64,000 nt of DNA from Nocardia kruczakiae NBRC 101016 (GTDB lineage Bacteria > Actinomycetota > Actinomycetes > Mycobacteriales > Mycobacteriaceae). The position numbers and the translations under genes were made by a program. The stretch spans positions 46,521 through 110,520 of the forward strand of contig NZ_BDBL01000032.1 in the NCBI RefSeq assembly GCF_001612965.1. The letters run 5' to 3'. Position 1 is the first letter of the stretch; every line of letters begins with the position of its first letter. The notes under the pieces are model-generated. The model saw only the letters and a list, made by a program, of their open reading frames with translations. It made no database searches and had not been told where the DNA came from. Positions 1-7,293 of this stretch are shown here, piece by piece.

Positions 1-324
1 CTGGGGTCGGTCCTGGCCGGGCTGGCTATGCGCCGCGATCCAGAATCCGGTTTCACCGCACCGATTCTCGGTGCCCTGAAGATTCTGTCGATACCGGTCG
101 TGGTCACCGTCCTGGCCGTGCAGCTGGGATTTCTGCAGGACCTGCTGATGACGACGTCACTGACGGGTGGGCAGTGGCTGGCCTGTCTGGGCTGGTCGCT
201 GCTGATCCCGATCGCCGTCGAGGCGGAGAAGGCGTTGCGGCGCAGGCACATTCGCCGCAGCACACCGCCGGAGCCGTTGAACGCCGCGGTCGCGGTGGCG
301 CCGCTGCGGGCCCGGGCCCACTGA
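1..324 (+). CDS. Cation-transporting P-type ATPase, C-terminal fragment (5' end outside window)
   Basis: The reading frame is open from base 1 to the TGA at 322-324 and gives the last 107 residues of a larger protein. The residues form hydrophobic helices (around ALKILSIPVVVTVLAV and LACLGWSLLIPIAVE) and end in a basic tail after EAEKALRRRH. This pattern of a final helix followed by E-x-x-K-x-x-R-R is typical of the C-terminal transmembrane domain of P2-type cation ATPases. The phosphorylation and ATP-binding domains would lie to the left of the window, so the transported ion cannot be named. The gene converges on rip1, with a transporter scrap between them. An ATG at 28 is internal and should not be taken as a start. 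Confidence 0.75.
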   Translation: MGSVLAGLAMRRDPESGFTAPILGALKILSIPVVVTVLAVQLGFLQDLLMTTSLTGGQWLACLGWSLLIPIAVEAEKALRRRHIRRSTPPEPLNAAVAVAPLRARAH

Positions 325-331
325 GGCCCGG

Positions 332-478
332 GCGTGCGCTACCACCTACGCCGCACTCTGCGCCACGATCGTCGTGCTGCTCGCCTACGCCCTCGTCGGT
401 CCCTCGCGAATTCTGGTGCTCGGCCCGGACTCCTCGCCGGCGCCGTTGATCGCGGCGGCGCCGCCGTCGGCGATCGCG
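332..478 (+). pseudogene. Remnant of a SulP-family anion transporter
   Basis: In frame 2 the gap between the ATPase stop and the rip1 stop encodes roughly 45 residues reading TTYAALCATIVVLLAYALVG, then PSRILVLGPDSSPAPLIAAA. This matches the N-terminal region of SulP sulfate/bicarbonate permeases, where a G-[PS]-SR-x-LVLGPDSS-x-AP motif follows the second helix. There is no start codon with a ribosome binding site, the usual upstream helices are missing, and the frame then runs antisense into rip1. I call it a decayed internal piece, not a gene. It marks an old deletion or rearrangement directly downstream of rip1. The family assignment rests on motif memory only. Confidence 0.6.
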
Positions 479-1702
479 CTACGGGAACAGCTTGATCGGG
501 TTCACGATATCGGCGACCAGCGTGAGGATCATGTACGCACCGCCGATCACCACCACGATGTAGGTGGCGGGCAGCAGTTTCATGTAGTCGACCGGAGCGC
601 CGTTGGGCAGGCCCTTGCGGTTGCGCCACAGGTTGCGCAGCTTCTCGAAGATCACCACCGCGATATGGCCGCCGTCCAGCGGGAGCAGCGGCAGCAGGTT
701 GAAGGCGCCGAGGAAGAAGTTCAGGCTGGCCAGCACCAGCACGAACGCACCCCACAGCCCGTGTTCGGCGGTTTCGCCGCCGATCTTGCTGGCACCGTAC
801 ACGCTGACCGGAGTGTCGGCATCGCGCTGACCGCCGGTGACCGCGTGCCACAGGCTGACCACCTTGCTCGGCATCTGCGCCAGCGAGGCGAAGGTGCGGC
901 CGAACATGTCCCCGGTGAAGGCCACCGAGGCTGGCACCGCGGAGACGACGTTGTGTTTGACGGGCAGGTAGAAGTCCTGTGCCACACCGACTTTGCTGAC
1001 GTACACCGGCGTGGTGACCCGCTCGGAACTGTCCGTGGACTTCAGCGGATAGGTCGCCACGCGCTCGGGGGTCACCGGAATCTGCAGCGTCTGATCGCCG
1101 CGCTTCACCGTGTAGACGACCGGGCCGTTCGCCTTCTCGGTGATCGAGCGGAAGTCGTCCCAGGTCTTGACGGGCTTGCCGTCGATCGCGGTCACGAGGT
1201 CGCCGCGCCGCAGTCCGGCGCGTTCGGCCGGGCCGGGACCGGTGCACTTCTGCGTCGACCCGTCGGGGTTCTGCGCGGGCACACAACCGGCCGGGTAGAT
1301 CTGGGTGGCCGGCGGCGAATCCAGCCGCGGCAGCCCCCAGGCCACCGCGAGCAGCATGATCAGCAGGAAGCCCAGAATGAAGTTCATCGCGATGCCGCCG
1401 AACATCACCACCAGCCGCTTCCACGTCGCCTGCCGGTACATCGCGCGATGCAGGTCCTCGGGTGGTACCTCGTCCAGCGCGGTCATGCCCGCGATATCGC
1501 AGAAACCGCCCAGCGGCAGCGCCTTGAGACCGTATTCGGTCTCACCGCGGCGGAACGAGAACACCTTCGGCCCGAAGCCGACGAAATAGCGGCGCACCTG
1601 CATGCCGGTGGCCTGCGCCGCCCACATGTGGCCACATTCGTGTAGCGCCACCGATACCGTGATGCCGAGGGCGAACAGCACGAATCCGATCGCGAAGCCC
1701 AT
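479..1702 (-). CDS. rip1: Site-2 intramembrane metalloprotease Rip1 (M50 family)
   Basis: This 407-residue membrane protease belongs to the RseP/Rip1 family, which cuts anti-sigma factors and other transmembrane substrates inside the bilayer. The zinc-binding HExxH is visible as HECGH at residues 21-25 in the first helix. The third ligand motif LDGG is at 342-345, in the segment NLLPLLPLDGG. Between them lies a PDZ-like region of about residues 120-220 (GPAERAGLRRGDLVTAIDGK). Length and architecture match mycobacterial Rip1. It lies 21 bp downstream of dxr on the same strand, so the two are probably co-transcribed. The ATG at 1702 is preceded by AGGAGG at a rather long spacing of about 12 nt. 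Confidence 0.93.
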   Translation of the reverse strand: MGFAIGFVLFALGITVSVALHECGHMWAAQATGMQVRRYFVGFGPKVFSFRRGETEYGLKALPLGGFCDIAGMTALDEVPPEDLHRAMYRQATWKRLVVMFGGIAMNFILGFLLIMLLAVAWGLPRLDSPPATQIYPAGCVPAQNPDGSTQKCTGPGPAERAGLRRGDLVTAIDGKPVKTWDDFRSITEKANGPVVYTVKRGDQTLQIPVTPERVATYPLKSTDSSERVTTPVYVSKVGVAQDFYLPVKHNVVSAVPASVAFTGDMFGRTFASLAQMPSKVVSLWHAVTGGQRDADTPVSVYGASKIGGETAEHGLWGAFVLVLASLNFFLGAFNLLPLLPLDGGHIAVVIFEKLRNLWRNRKGLPNGAPVDYMKLLPATYIVVVIGGAYMILTLVADIVNPIKLFP

Positions 1703-1723
1703 GCGGTATGGAACCCTCCTGAA

Positions 1724-2878
1724 TCAGTTGCTCACGAGCGTGCGCGCACGCTGTCGCGCCCACGCATCCGCCGCGAGCACCTCGTCCAAGGTACTGGGTT
1801 CCGCGGCCCAGCGGTCGGCCGACTCGACCACCCGCGCGACCGTGCGCACGATATCCGGGAATCGGAGCGCACCGTCGAGGAACGCCTGCACCGCGATCTC
1901 GTTGGCGGCGTTGTAGACCGCGGTCACGCTGCCGCCGGCCTTACCCGCCGCGCGAGCCAGTTCGACCGCGGGAAAGACCTCGGTGTCGACCGGTTCGAAT
2001 TCCCAGGTGAACGCCGTGCCGAAGTCGATCGGGGCGAGGGTGCCGGGGACCCGGTCCGGCCAGCCCAGCGCCAGGGCGATCGGCAGTTTCATATCCGGCG
2101 GGCTGGCCTGGGCGAGGGTGGAGCCGTCGGTGAAGGTCGCCATCGAGTGCACGATCGACTGCGGATGCACCGTGACGTCGATCTTGTCGTAGTCGATGCC
2201 GAACAGCATGTGCGCCTCGATCAGTTCGAGGCCCTTGTTCACCAGCGTGGCCGAATTGAGGGTGTTCATCAGACCCATCGACCAGGTGGGATGAGCTTTG
2301 GCCTCCTCGGGGCGTACCGATTCCAGCATTTCCGCGGTCCAGCCCCGGAACGGGCCGCCGGAGGCGGTGAGCACCAGCCGTGCGACCTCGTCGGCGCGGC
2401 CGCCGCGCAGGCATTGCGCCATCGCCGAGTGTTCGGAGTCGACCGGGACGATCTGGCCGGGAGTGGCGGCCCGCGTGACCAGACTGCCACCCGCGACCAG
2501 CGATTCCTTGTTGGCCAGTGCCAGGCGCCGCCCCGATTCCAGGGTCGCGAGCGTCGGCCGCAGCCCCAGCGCGCCGACCAGGGCGTTGAGCACCACGTCG
2601 GCGTCGGTGCGGCGCACGAGTTCGGTCACCGCGTCCGGACCGGCCAGGGCCACACCGAGTTTCGCGGCCGCGGCCGGATCGGCGACGGCCACGTTGTCGG
2701 TGCCGGTGGCGCGGATCTGCTCGGCCAGCAGCTCGGTATTGCCGCCGCGCGCGGCCAGTCCGACCACCTGGAATCGGTCCGGATTGGCGGCGACGACCTC
2801 CAATGCCTGGGTGCCGATGGAGCCGGTGCTGCCCAGCAGCAGAACTTTCACGATGTCGGACACGCACTCATTGTCCAC
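1724..2878 (-). CDS. dxr: 1-deoxy-D-xylulose 5-phosphate reductoisomerase
   Basis: DXR converts DXP to MEP with NADPH, the committed step of the non-mevalonate isoprenoid pathway. The NADPH-binding GSTGSIG lies at residues 16-22. The family motifs NKESLVAGG, PVDSEHSAMAQCL, ASGGPFRGW and WSMGLMNTLNSATLVNKG follow in order, and the length of 384 residues is normal. The listed start is GTG at 2878. A second GTG at 2863 would give a protein five residues shorter and cannot be excluded. The gene is paired with rip1 as in mycobacteria and diverges from the DUF2631 gene. It is the only dxr in the window and could serve the hopanoid operon as well as essential isoprenoid synthesis. Confidence 0.97.
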   Translation of the reverse strand: MDNECVSDIVKVLLLGSTGSIGTQALEVVAANPDRFQVVGLAARGGNTELLAEQIRATGTDNVAVADPAAAAKLGVALAGPDAVTELVRRTDADVVLNALVGALGLRPTLATLESGRRLALANKESLVAGGSLVTRAATPGQIVPVDSEHSAMAQCLRGGRADEVARLVLTASGGPFRGWTAEMLESVRPEEAKAHPTWSMGLMNTLNSATLVNKGLELIEAHMLFGIDYDKIDVTVHPQSIVHSMATFTDGSTLAQASPPDMKLPIALALGWPDRVPGTLAPIDFGTAFTWEFEPVDTEVFPAVELARAAGKAGGSVTAVYNAANEIAVQAFLDGALRFPDIVRTVARVVESADRWAAEPSTLDEVLAADAWARQRARTLVSN

Positions 2879-3025
2879 GGTGAATCGCCGCGGACGTCAC
2901 CCCGCTGGCTACGACGGCCGGTCGTATGCAAACATATTCTCGACAGACACCTTCACGACCTGCGGACCTCACGGCGTACCCTGCGCACGCGAGCCGCAGC
3001 GCACACGGAAATGATGGGAGCGAAC

Positions 3026-3310
3026 GTGGCCGCCACGGAACTGGAACCCGCCAAGAGCGCCGGCGTCGTCACCAAGGTCGATCCCGCCGAGGTTCCCTCC
3101 GCCGCCTGGGGCTGGAGTGGTGAATCGCGGCGCACCTTCCGTATCGCCGGATGGGTCGTCGTCGTGATCCTGCTGGCCATGCTGTTCGAGAACCAGCAGG
3201 GCCACACCTCCGGCACCGGTTACACCGGATACATCTTCCTGATCGGCTTCGCCGTCGCGCTGGCGGCCGTGCTGATCCGCGACTCGATCATCCAGCGCAA
3301 GCCGCGCTGA
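3026..3310 (+). CDS. Small two-helix membrane protein, DUF2631 family
   Basis: This 94-residue protein has an N-terminal acidic segment ending in SAAWGWSGES, a first transmembrane helix at about 40-54 and a second at about 67-84, and a short basic tail. The AAWGWSGES signature and the position beside dxr match the actinobacterial DUF2631 proteins (Rv2876-like in mycobacteria). The function is unknown. I chose GTG 3026 because GGGAG lies five bases before it. An in-frame ATG at 3011 would add five residues without a good ribosome binding site. The gene is divergent from dxr and converges on the LysR-like gene over a strong terminator. Confidence 0.8.
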   Translation: MAATELEPAKSAGVVTKVDPAEVPSAAWGWSGESRRTFRIAGWVVVVILLAMLFENQQGHTSGTGYTGYIFLIGFAVALAAVLIRDSIIQRKPR

Positions 3311-3338
3311 ATCCGCTTCGCGCACAGCCTGATTCGAC

Positions 3339-3367
3339 CGGCCGCTGAGGTTCTGCCTCAGCGGCCG
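3339..3367. terminator. Bidirectional hairpin terminator
   Basis: CGGCCGCTGAGG at 3339-3350 and its perfect complement at 3356-3367 flank a five-base loop, giving a 12-bp GC-rich stem between two convergent genes. No clear U-tract follows. The right arm overlaps the last codons of the LysR-like gene. Confidence 0.7.
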
Positions 3368-4092
3368 CGTCGTTTCCGGGGGCCGCCGGGCTTACCCGCC
3401 CGCCCCGGTTTCGCCGCGCCGCCCCGGCGCGCGGCCGGCTTCGCACCACCCTCACTTCGGCCCCTACCACGCTGTGCCGCACCGCCTTCGGCGCGCGTGC
3501 CGGACTCCTGCCGACCGCGCCGATCCCGTTCACCGGTGGTCCGGGAACTGCGTGCCGTGCGGCCCCGCACGACACCGATGAATTCCTCGGCGAGTTCGAC
3601 CGCGTCCTCGATCGGCCAGGACAGCGCGATCTGCGTCGGATCGACATCGGTGAGCGGACGATAGATCAGGTCACGACGATGATGCAGCCGCGCCAGCGAC
3701 TGCGGCACCACCGCCGCCCCGCCGACCGCGGCCACCAACTCGACGGTATCGCCCACGGCGTCGAGATCACTCGCGTCCTGCATCCGCTCGCCGTCCAGAT
3801 CGGCCAGGCTCACCTCGTCGAACAGCCCGATCGGATGATCCTTGGGCACCACCGCCACGGCGACCTCGTGGTAGAGCGGAATCGCGTGCAGCCCTTCGCG
3901 TTCGATCGGCAACCGGACGAAGCACATGTCGACCCGTCCGCGCGCCAGGGCCTCGCGCTGCTGGGCCTGCGGCACCGCGATCACGTCGAGCGGGACGTCG
4001 GGGAAGCGTTCGGCCCACACCCGCGCCCACTTGGCGACGGTGACGCCCGGGACGTAGCCGATGCGCAGCGCGGTGGGAGCAGACTCGGTCAT
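3358..4092 (-). CDS. LysR-type substrate-binding domain protein without HTH, with basic tail
   Basis: The 244-residue product starts directly with a LysR effector-binding fold (TALRIGYVPGVTVAKWARVW, residues about 8-27) and has no N-terminal winged helix. The segment LARGRVDMCFVRLPIEREGL is the typical LysR hinge region. After about residue 170 it becomes a low-complexity tail rich in Arg, Gly, Ala and Lys (GRERDRRGRQ-like, ending RKRRGR), which could bind nucleic acid or be disordered. The ATG at 4092 fits the domain boundary, and upstream sequence shows no HTH in the same frame. It may act as a cofactor, a decoy or a degenerate regulator. Its ligand is unknown. It diverges from the PAP2 gene. 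Confidence 0.75.
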   Translation of the reverse strand: MTESAPTALRIGYVPGVTVAKWARVWAERFPDVPLDVIAVPQAQQREALARGRVDMCFVRLPIEREGLHAIPLYHEVAVAVVPKDHPIGLFDEVSLADLDGERMQDASDLDAVGDTVELVAAVGGAAVVPQSLARLHHRRDLIYRPLTDVDPTQIALSWPIEDAVELAEEFIGVVRGRTARSSRTTGERDRRGRQESGTRAEGGAAQRGRGRSEGGAKPAARRGGAAKPGRAGKPGGPRKRRGR

Positions 4093-4286
4093 GCGGCCAG
4101 CGTATGGCACCGGGCGGGGCGGTCCGGCATCCGCCGCGAACCACAGCGACCGGATACCTGATCGAGGTGACGCTGAGGTCGACGGCAGTGGTCGAAACCG
4201 TGCCCACCGGGCGAACACGGTAGAAATGATCGCGGTACGTTTCCCATCCTCCCCCGGCGTCCCGGGCAGACCAGATCGGATATGCG

Positions 4287-4934
4287 TTGACGACCCCCTC
4301 CCCGGCCCCGATGGCATCCGGCGGCCCCGGATTCGATCGGCCGCTGTTCACCACCATCACCGATTTCGCCGACCACACCCGGTGGCTCAACGACACGATG
4401 CTGTGGTTGACCGATGCCGGCCTGGCGGTGTTCGCGGTGCTGATGGTGATCGGCTGGTGGCAGGCCCGCCGCCGCGACGACCGGTCGATGGCGCTGGCGC
4501 TGCTGGCTCCGGTGAGCGTGGTGATCGCCTATCTGGTCGCCGAGGTGGTGAAGGTGATCGTCGCCGAACCGCGCCCGTGCCGGGGCGTGCCCACCGCCTA
4601 CATCATCGAGGCGTGCCCGGTGCCGAGCGACTATTCGTTCCCCAGCGGCCACACCACCACCGCCGCGGCGACCGTCGCGGCGCTGTATCTGCTGAATCGG
4701 CGGCTGGGCTGGATCACGGCGGTCTTCGCGGTCGTCCTGGCCTTCAGCCGGGTATACGTCGGCGGCCATTACCCGCACGACGTCGTGGCCTCGGCGATCC
4801 TGGCCATTCCGGTCGCCACGGCCGTCAGTCTGCTGCTGGCCCGCCCAGCCACCGCGGTGGTGACGCGTATGCGGTCCTCCGTGCTGGCGCCGCTGGTCGC
4901 CGATGCCGGAAGTACGCCGGTATCGCGGGTGTGA
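4287..4934 (+). CDS. PAP2-family membrane phosphatase
   Basis: This 215-residue integral membrane phosphatase carries all three signature motifs of the PAP2 / undecaprenyl-diphosphatase superfamily: K-x6-RP at residues 89-97 (KVIVAEPRP), PSGH at 119-122 and SR-x5-H-x3-D at 154-165. The histidines of motifs 2 and 3 are the expected catalytic residues. Hydrophobic segments before and between the motifs fit five or six helices. The substrate could be a lipid or polyprenyl phosphate. The start is TTG 4287; ATG 4311, eight codons later, is an alternative, and neither has a strong ribosome binding site. The stop lies only 20 bp before the -10 of the fluoride-channel leader. Confidence 0.85.
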   Translation: MTTPSPAPMASGGPGFDRPLFTTITDFADHTRWLNDTMLWLTDAGLAVFAVLMVIGWWQARRRDDRSMALALLAPVSVVIAYLVAEVVKVIVAEPRPCRGVPTAYIIEACPVPSDYSFPSGHTTTAAATVAALYLLNRRLGWITAVFAVVLAFSRVYVGGHYPHDVVASAILAIPVATAVSLLLARPATAVVTRMRSSVLAPLVADAGSTPVSRV

Positions 4935-4954
4935 GCGAGGCCGGCCGGATTCGC

Positions 4955-4960
4955 TATCCT
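4955..4960 (+). promoter_or_regulatory. Candidate -10 box for the crcB leader
   Basis: TATCCT at 4955-4960 is placed so that transcription would start at about 4967-4968, exactly at the first base of the predicted aptamer stem. A weak -35 (TGA-containing, about 4931-4937) overlaps the stop of the PAP2 gene. Confidence 0.45.
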
Positions 4961-4967
4961 GTCCGAC

Positions 4968-5040
4968 GTGGCGGTGGGGCTCGCCACTTCGGCGCAGCGG
5001 CCGGAGCAACCGTGATCGGACGATCGCCAACAGTCCCTAC
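4968..5040 (+). promoter_or_regulatory. Candidate fluoride riboswitch (crcB motif) aptamer
   Basis: The leader of the two fluoride-channel genes folds like the crcB motif. A first stem GTGGCG (4968-4973) / CGCCAC (4982-4987) closes an eight-base loop GTGGGGCT. The loop bases GGGGCT (4976-4981) can form a six-pair pseudoknot with AGTCCC (5032-5037, one G-U pair). The aptamer ends in the CCTAC expected of the family (5036-5040). A second stem can form from GGCG 4991-4994 with CGCC 5025-5028. The sequence before CCTAC (CAACAGTC) differs from the consensus I remember (CTGATG-type), so a covariance-model score is needed. Position directly before crcB strongly supports it. Confidence 0.6.
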
Positions 5041-5074
5041 TCGAGGTACCACCATGTTCGTGTTCGAGTAGGAG
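5036..5074 (+). promoter_or_regulatory. Expression platform: hairpin over the crcB ribosome binding site
   Basis: CCTACTCGA (5036-5044) and TCGAGTAGG (5064-5072) are perfect complements. The left arm reuses the 3' end of the aptamer, including the CCTAC and part of the pseudoknot strand, while the right arm covers most of the crcB Shine-Dalgarno AGGAG (5070-5074). The two structures exclude each other. This fits a switch in which a ligand-bound aptamer frees the ribosome binding site. The mechanism is inferred from complementarity. Confidence 0.55.
5054..5071 (+). CDS. Five-codon upstream ORF (MFVFE) in the crcB leader
   Basis: ATG TTC GTG TTC GAG TAG reads MFVFE-stop inside the loop and right arm of the leader hairpin. 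It has its own GAGG at 5043-5046, seven bases upstream, and its stop codon overlaps the crcB Shine-Dalgarno (TAGGAG). Ribosomes translating it would melt the hairpin and stop on the crcB ribosome binding site, so it may couple crcB translation. No evidence beyond sequence. Confidence 0.4.
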   Translation: MFVFE

Positions 5075-5081
5075 TCCGTCG

Positions 5082-5600
5082 TTGACCGAACTACGCCGCG
5101 AGGAGCCCCGGCCCGGCGCATCCGCCGGCCGGCCGGTCGATCCCGATATCGATCTGCACGTCCCGTCCCGGCGCCGCGAACTGCTGCGCGAACACGGCAC
5201 CGTGCTGGCGGTGATCGGGCTGGGTGGCGGATTGGGCGGTCTGGCCCGCTACGGCCTGACCCAGCTGCTGCCCACCCGCCCCGGGCAGTTCCCGTGGGGC
5301 ACCTTCACCGAGAATGTGCTCGGCTGCCTGGCCATCGGCGTGCTCATGGTGCTGATCACCGAGGTGTGGTCGGCGCATCGACTGGTGCGGCCGTTCCTCG
5401 GGGTCGGATTTCTGGGCGGGTTCACCACCTTCTCCACCTACGCCGTCGAGATCCGCAATCTCCTGCAACCCGGTTCGGCCGTGACGGCCTTCGTCTATCT
5501 GGCCGCGACCCTGCTCAGCGCGTTGCTCGCGGTGCTCGCCGGGGTGACGGTGACGCGAATGACGGTGCTCCGCAAGGTGATCCGAGGGGAGGCACGATGA
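5082..5600 (+). CDS. crcB: Fluoride channel subunit CrcB/Fluc (long form)
   Basis: This 172-residue member of the Fluc/CrcB family is a dual-topology fluoride exporter subunit. After an N-terminal extension of about 45 polar residues come four hydrophobic helices. Motifs include GGGLGGLARYGL, the pore Asn region PWGTFTENVLGC and the FTTFSTYAVE loop that carries the conserved Phe residues. The start is TTG 5082, with AGGAG seven bases before it. It overlaps the second crcB by four bases (ATGA), so the pair is probably translated together and may form a heterodimer, as reported for paired Fluc genes. Control by the upstream leader is likely. Confidence 0.9.
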   Translation: MTELRREEPRPGASAGRPVDPDIDLHVPSRRRELLREHGTVLAVIGLGGGLGGLARYGLTQLLPTRPGQFPWGTFTENVLGCLAIGVLMVLITEVWSAHRLVRPFLGVGFLGGFTTFSTYAVEIRNLLQPGSAVTAFVYLAATLLSALLAVLAGVTVTRMTVLRKVIRGEAR

Positions 5601-5959
5601 CCGTCGTCCTGGTCTTCGCCGGCGCGGTGCTCGGCGCTCCGGCCCGCTATCTCACCGATCGGTTCGTGCAGGCACGCCACGACAGCCTGTTTCCGTGGGG
5701 CACGCTGACGGTCAACATCGTCGGCTGCCTCATTCTGGGCGCGCTCACCGGTGGCGCGGCCGGCAGTGCGGTGCTGGCGTTCGCCGGCACCGGATTCTGC
5801 GGGGCGCTCACCACCTACAGCACCTTCGGCTACGAGACGGTCCGGCTGCTCGAACAGCGCGCCGTGTTCTACGCCGCGATGAACGTGGTGATCAGCGTGA
5901 TCGCCGGACTGGGCGCCGCACTGCTCGGCTATGCCGTCGCGCACGCGCTCGTCGGCTGA
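5597..5959 (+). CDS. crcB: Fluoride channel subunit CrcB/Fluc (short form)
   Basis: This 120-residue Fluc/CrcB protein has the usual compact four-helix layout. It shows the motifs GAPARYLTDRF, PWGTLTVNIVGC (pore Asn) and LTTYSTFGYE. It lacks the N-terminal extension of its neighbour. The ATG overlaps the upstream TGA, and a good ribosome binding site (GGGGAGG) lies within the end of the first gene. Two different copies in one operon point to a paired heterodimeric channel. The gene converges on the PucR-type regulator with only 12 bp between the stops. Confidence 0.9.
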   Translation: MTVVLVFAGAVLGAPARYLTDRFVQARHDSLFPWGTLTVNIVGCLILGALTGGAAGSAVLAFAGTGFCGALTTYSTFGYETVRLLEQRAVFYAAMNVVISVIAGLGAALLGYAVAHALVG

Positions 5960-5971
5960 CAACTCGCGTAC

Positions 5972-7189
5972 TCAACCGGCTCGTCCGTGCGGCTGGTCCC
6001 AGACCAGCGCCAGATACATGCGGGCCCGCTCGCGCGGCGAATCCAGGCGCTCGCCGAGCAGATCGTGCAGCCGGTCCATGCGGTAGCGCACGGTCTGCGG
6101 GTGGATGTGCAGATCGTCGGCGACCGCGTGCCGGTCGCCCATGTGCCACAGCCAGCTGCGCAGCGTTTCGACCAGCCGGTCGCGCTTACCGTCGGGCAAC
6201 TCCCGAAGTGGTTGCAGCACTTGGGCTCGCAGCGTTTCCAGCAGCCATTCGTCGCGATTGGCGATGATGGTGTCGAGTTCGTCGGCGACCACCACCGGCG
6301 ATCCGGACAGCACCCCGGCCTTGCGCAACCGCAGCGCGGTGCGGGCGATCCGCATACCGGTCGGCAGCAGGTCCAGCGTGAGCGGATGACCGATCACCGC
6401 GTCGCAGCCCCGCAGCGCGGCGACGAGCCGGGTGATCCGCCCGCCGAGCATCGGACTGGGCACGATCGCCCCGACCGCGTCGTCGCGCCGGATCGGCAGG
6501 CAGTGACCGCCGAGATGTTCCACCACCCCGCAGGAGCGGGCATCGGCCGGATCGGCGAGCACCACGGCGACCTCGGGAGGCAGTTGCCAGCCCGCGCGCT
6601 CGGCGGCCAGCCGGATTCCGATGGTGTCGGAGCGCCCGGAAAGCAACATTTCCGCCAATTCCTCGCGATGGCGTTCCCGGGCCGCGCTGGATGCGGATTG
6701 TTCGAGCACATAACCGTGCGCGGAGGCCGCGGAGAATTCGTCGACGAAGGCGAAAACGGCCTCCGCCAGCACCGCGAGCACCTCCGGCCCCAGGTCGAGT
6801 TTCAGCGCCGTTTCCGCGACGTGATGCCAGGCCGCGCGGGCGCCGACCTGGTACGCGCCGAGCAGATCCGACAGGTCCGCGCCGTCCTGAAGCTGCTGGC
6901 GGCCGACCTGTTCGAAAACCAGCTGCGTCGGTGGCGGAACGCCCTCACCAGCGGAATCGCCTGTGCGCGGACCGTGTTCGGCCAGGTCCAGCAGCCGATG
7001 AACGAACAGGACGCCGACCTCGGCCACCTCGGGGCGATGGTCGTCGAGATAGCGCGCGTAGTCGGGCCACTCGGCGGCGAGCAGATCGCGGACCTCGTCC
7101 AGGAGATCGGGCATCCTAGCGTCGAGTTCCTCCGAAAGCTGCTCCAATGCCTCCGGTGTTATCGGAATTTCATTATGGGAATCGCTCAT
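5972..7189 (-). CDS. PucR/CdaR-type transcriptional regulator
   Basis: The product is about 405 residues. The last 60 or so (DRLVETLRSWLWHMGDRHAV, then ADDLHIHPQTVRYRMDRLHD) form the C-terminal HTH of the PucR/CdaR family. The N-terminal half is a helical sensor-like region (LLGAYQVGARAAWHHVAETA) resembling the RsbR/PucR N-terminal helices found in many actinobacterial members. I chose ATG 7189 because GGAGAGGA precedes it by five bases; an upstream in-frame extension to 7246 has no ribosome binding site. It is transcribed away from the hopanoid operon across 104 bp, so it is the obvious candidate regulator of that operon. The effector is unknown. Confidence 0.8.
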   Translation of the reverse strand: MSDSHNEIPITPEALEQLSEELDARMPDLLDEVRDLLAAEWPDYARYLDDHRPEVAEVGVLFVHRLLDLAEHGPRTGDSAGEGVPPPTQLVFEQVGRQQLQDGADLSDLLGAYQVGARAAWHHVAETALKLDLGPEVLAVLAEAVFAFVDEFSAASAHGYVLEQSASSAARERHREELAEMLLSGRSDTIGIRLAAERAGWQLPPEVAVVLADPADARSCGVVEHLGGHCLPIRRDDAVGAIVPSPMLGGRITRLVAALRGCDAVIGHPLTLDLLPTGMRIARTALRLRKAGVLSGSPVVVADELDTIIANRDEWLLETLRAQVLQPLRELPDGKRDRLVETLRSWLWHMGDRHAVADDLHIHPQTVRYRMDRLHDLLGERLDSPRERARMYLALVWDQPHGRAG

Positions 7190-7245
7190 TCGAGTCCTCT
7201 CCGACTCGATTATCTTCCGGATACAAAAAACACCAACCGGAATCA

Positions 7246-7260
7246 CTTCAACGGTTGAAG
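7246..7260. promoter_or_regulatory. Palindromic candidate operator in the pucR-hpnC intergenic region
   Basis: CTTCAA-CGG-TTGAAG is a perfect 6+3+6 palindrome, 33 bp upstream of hpnC and 57 bp upstream of the regulator. A second small dyad, CGAGTC-N6-GACTCG at 7191-7208, surrounds the regulator's own ribosome binding site. Either could be a binding site for the divergent PucR-type protein. Confidence 0.4.
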
Positions 7261-7293
7261 ATTTGAGCCCTGTGTTGCGTTCACCATCGAATC

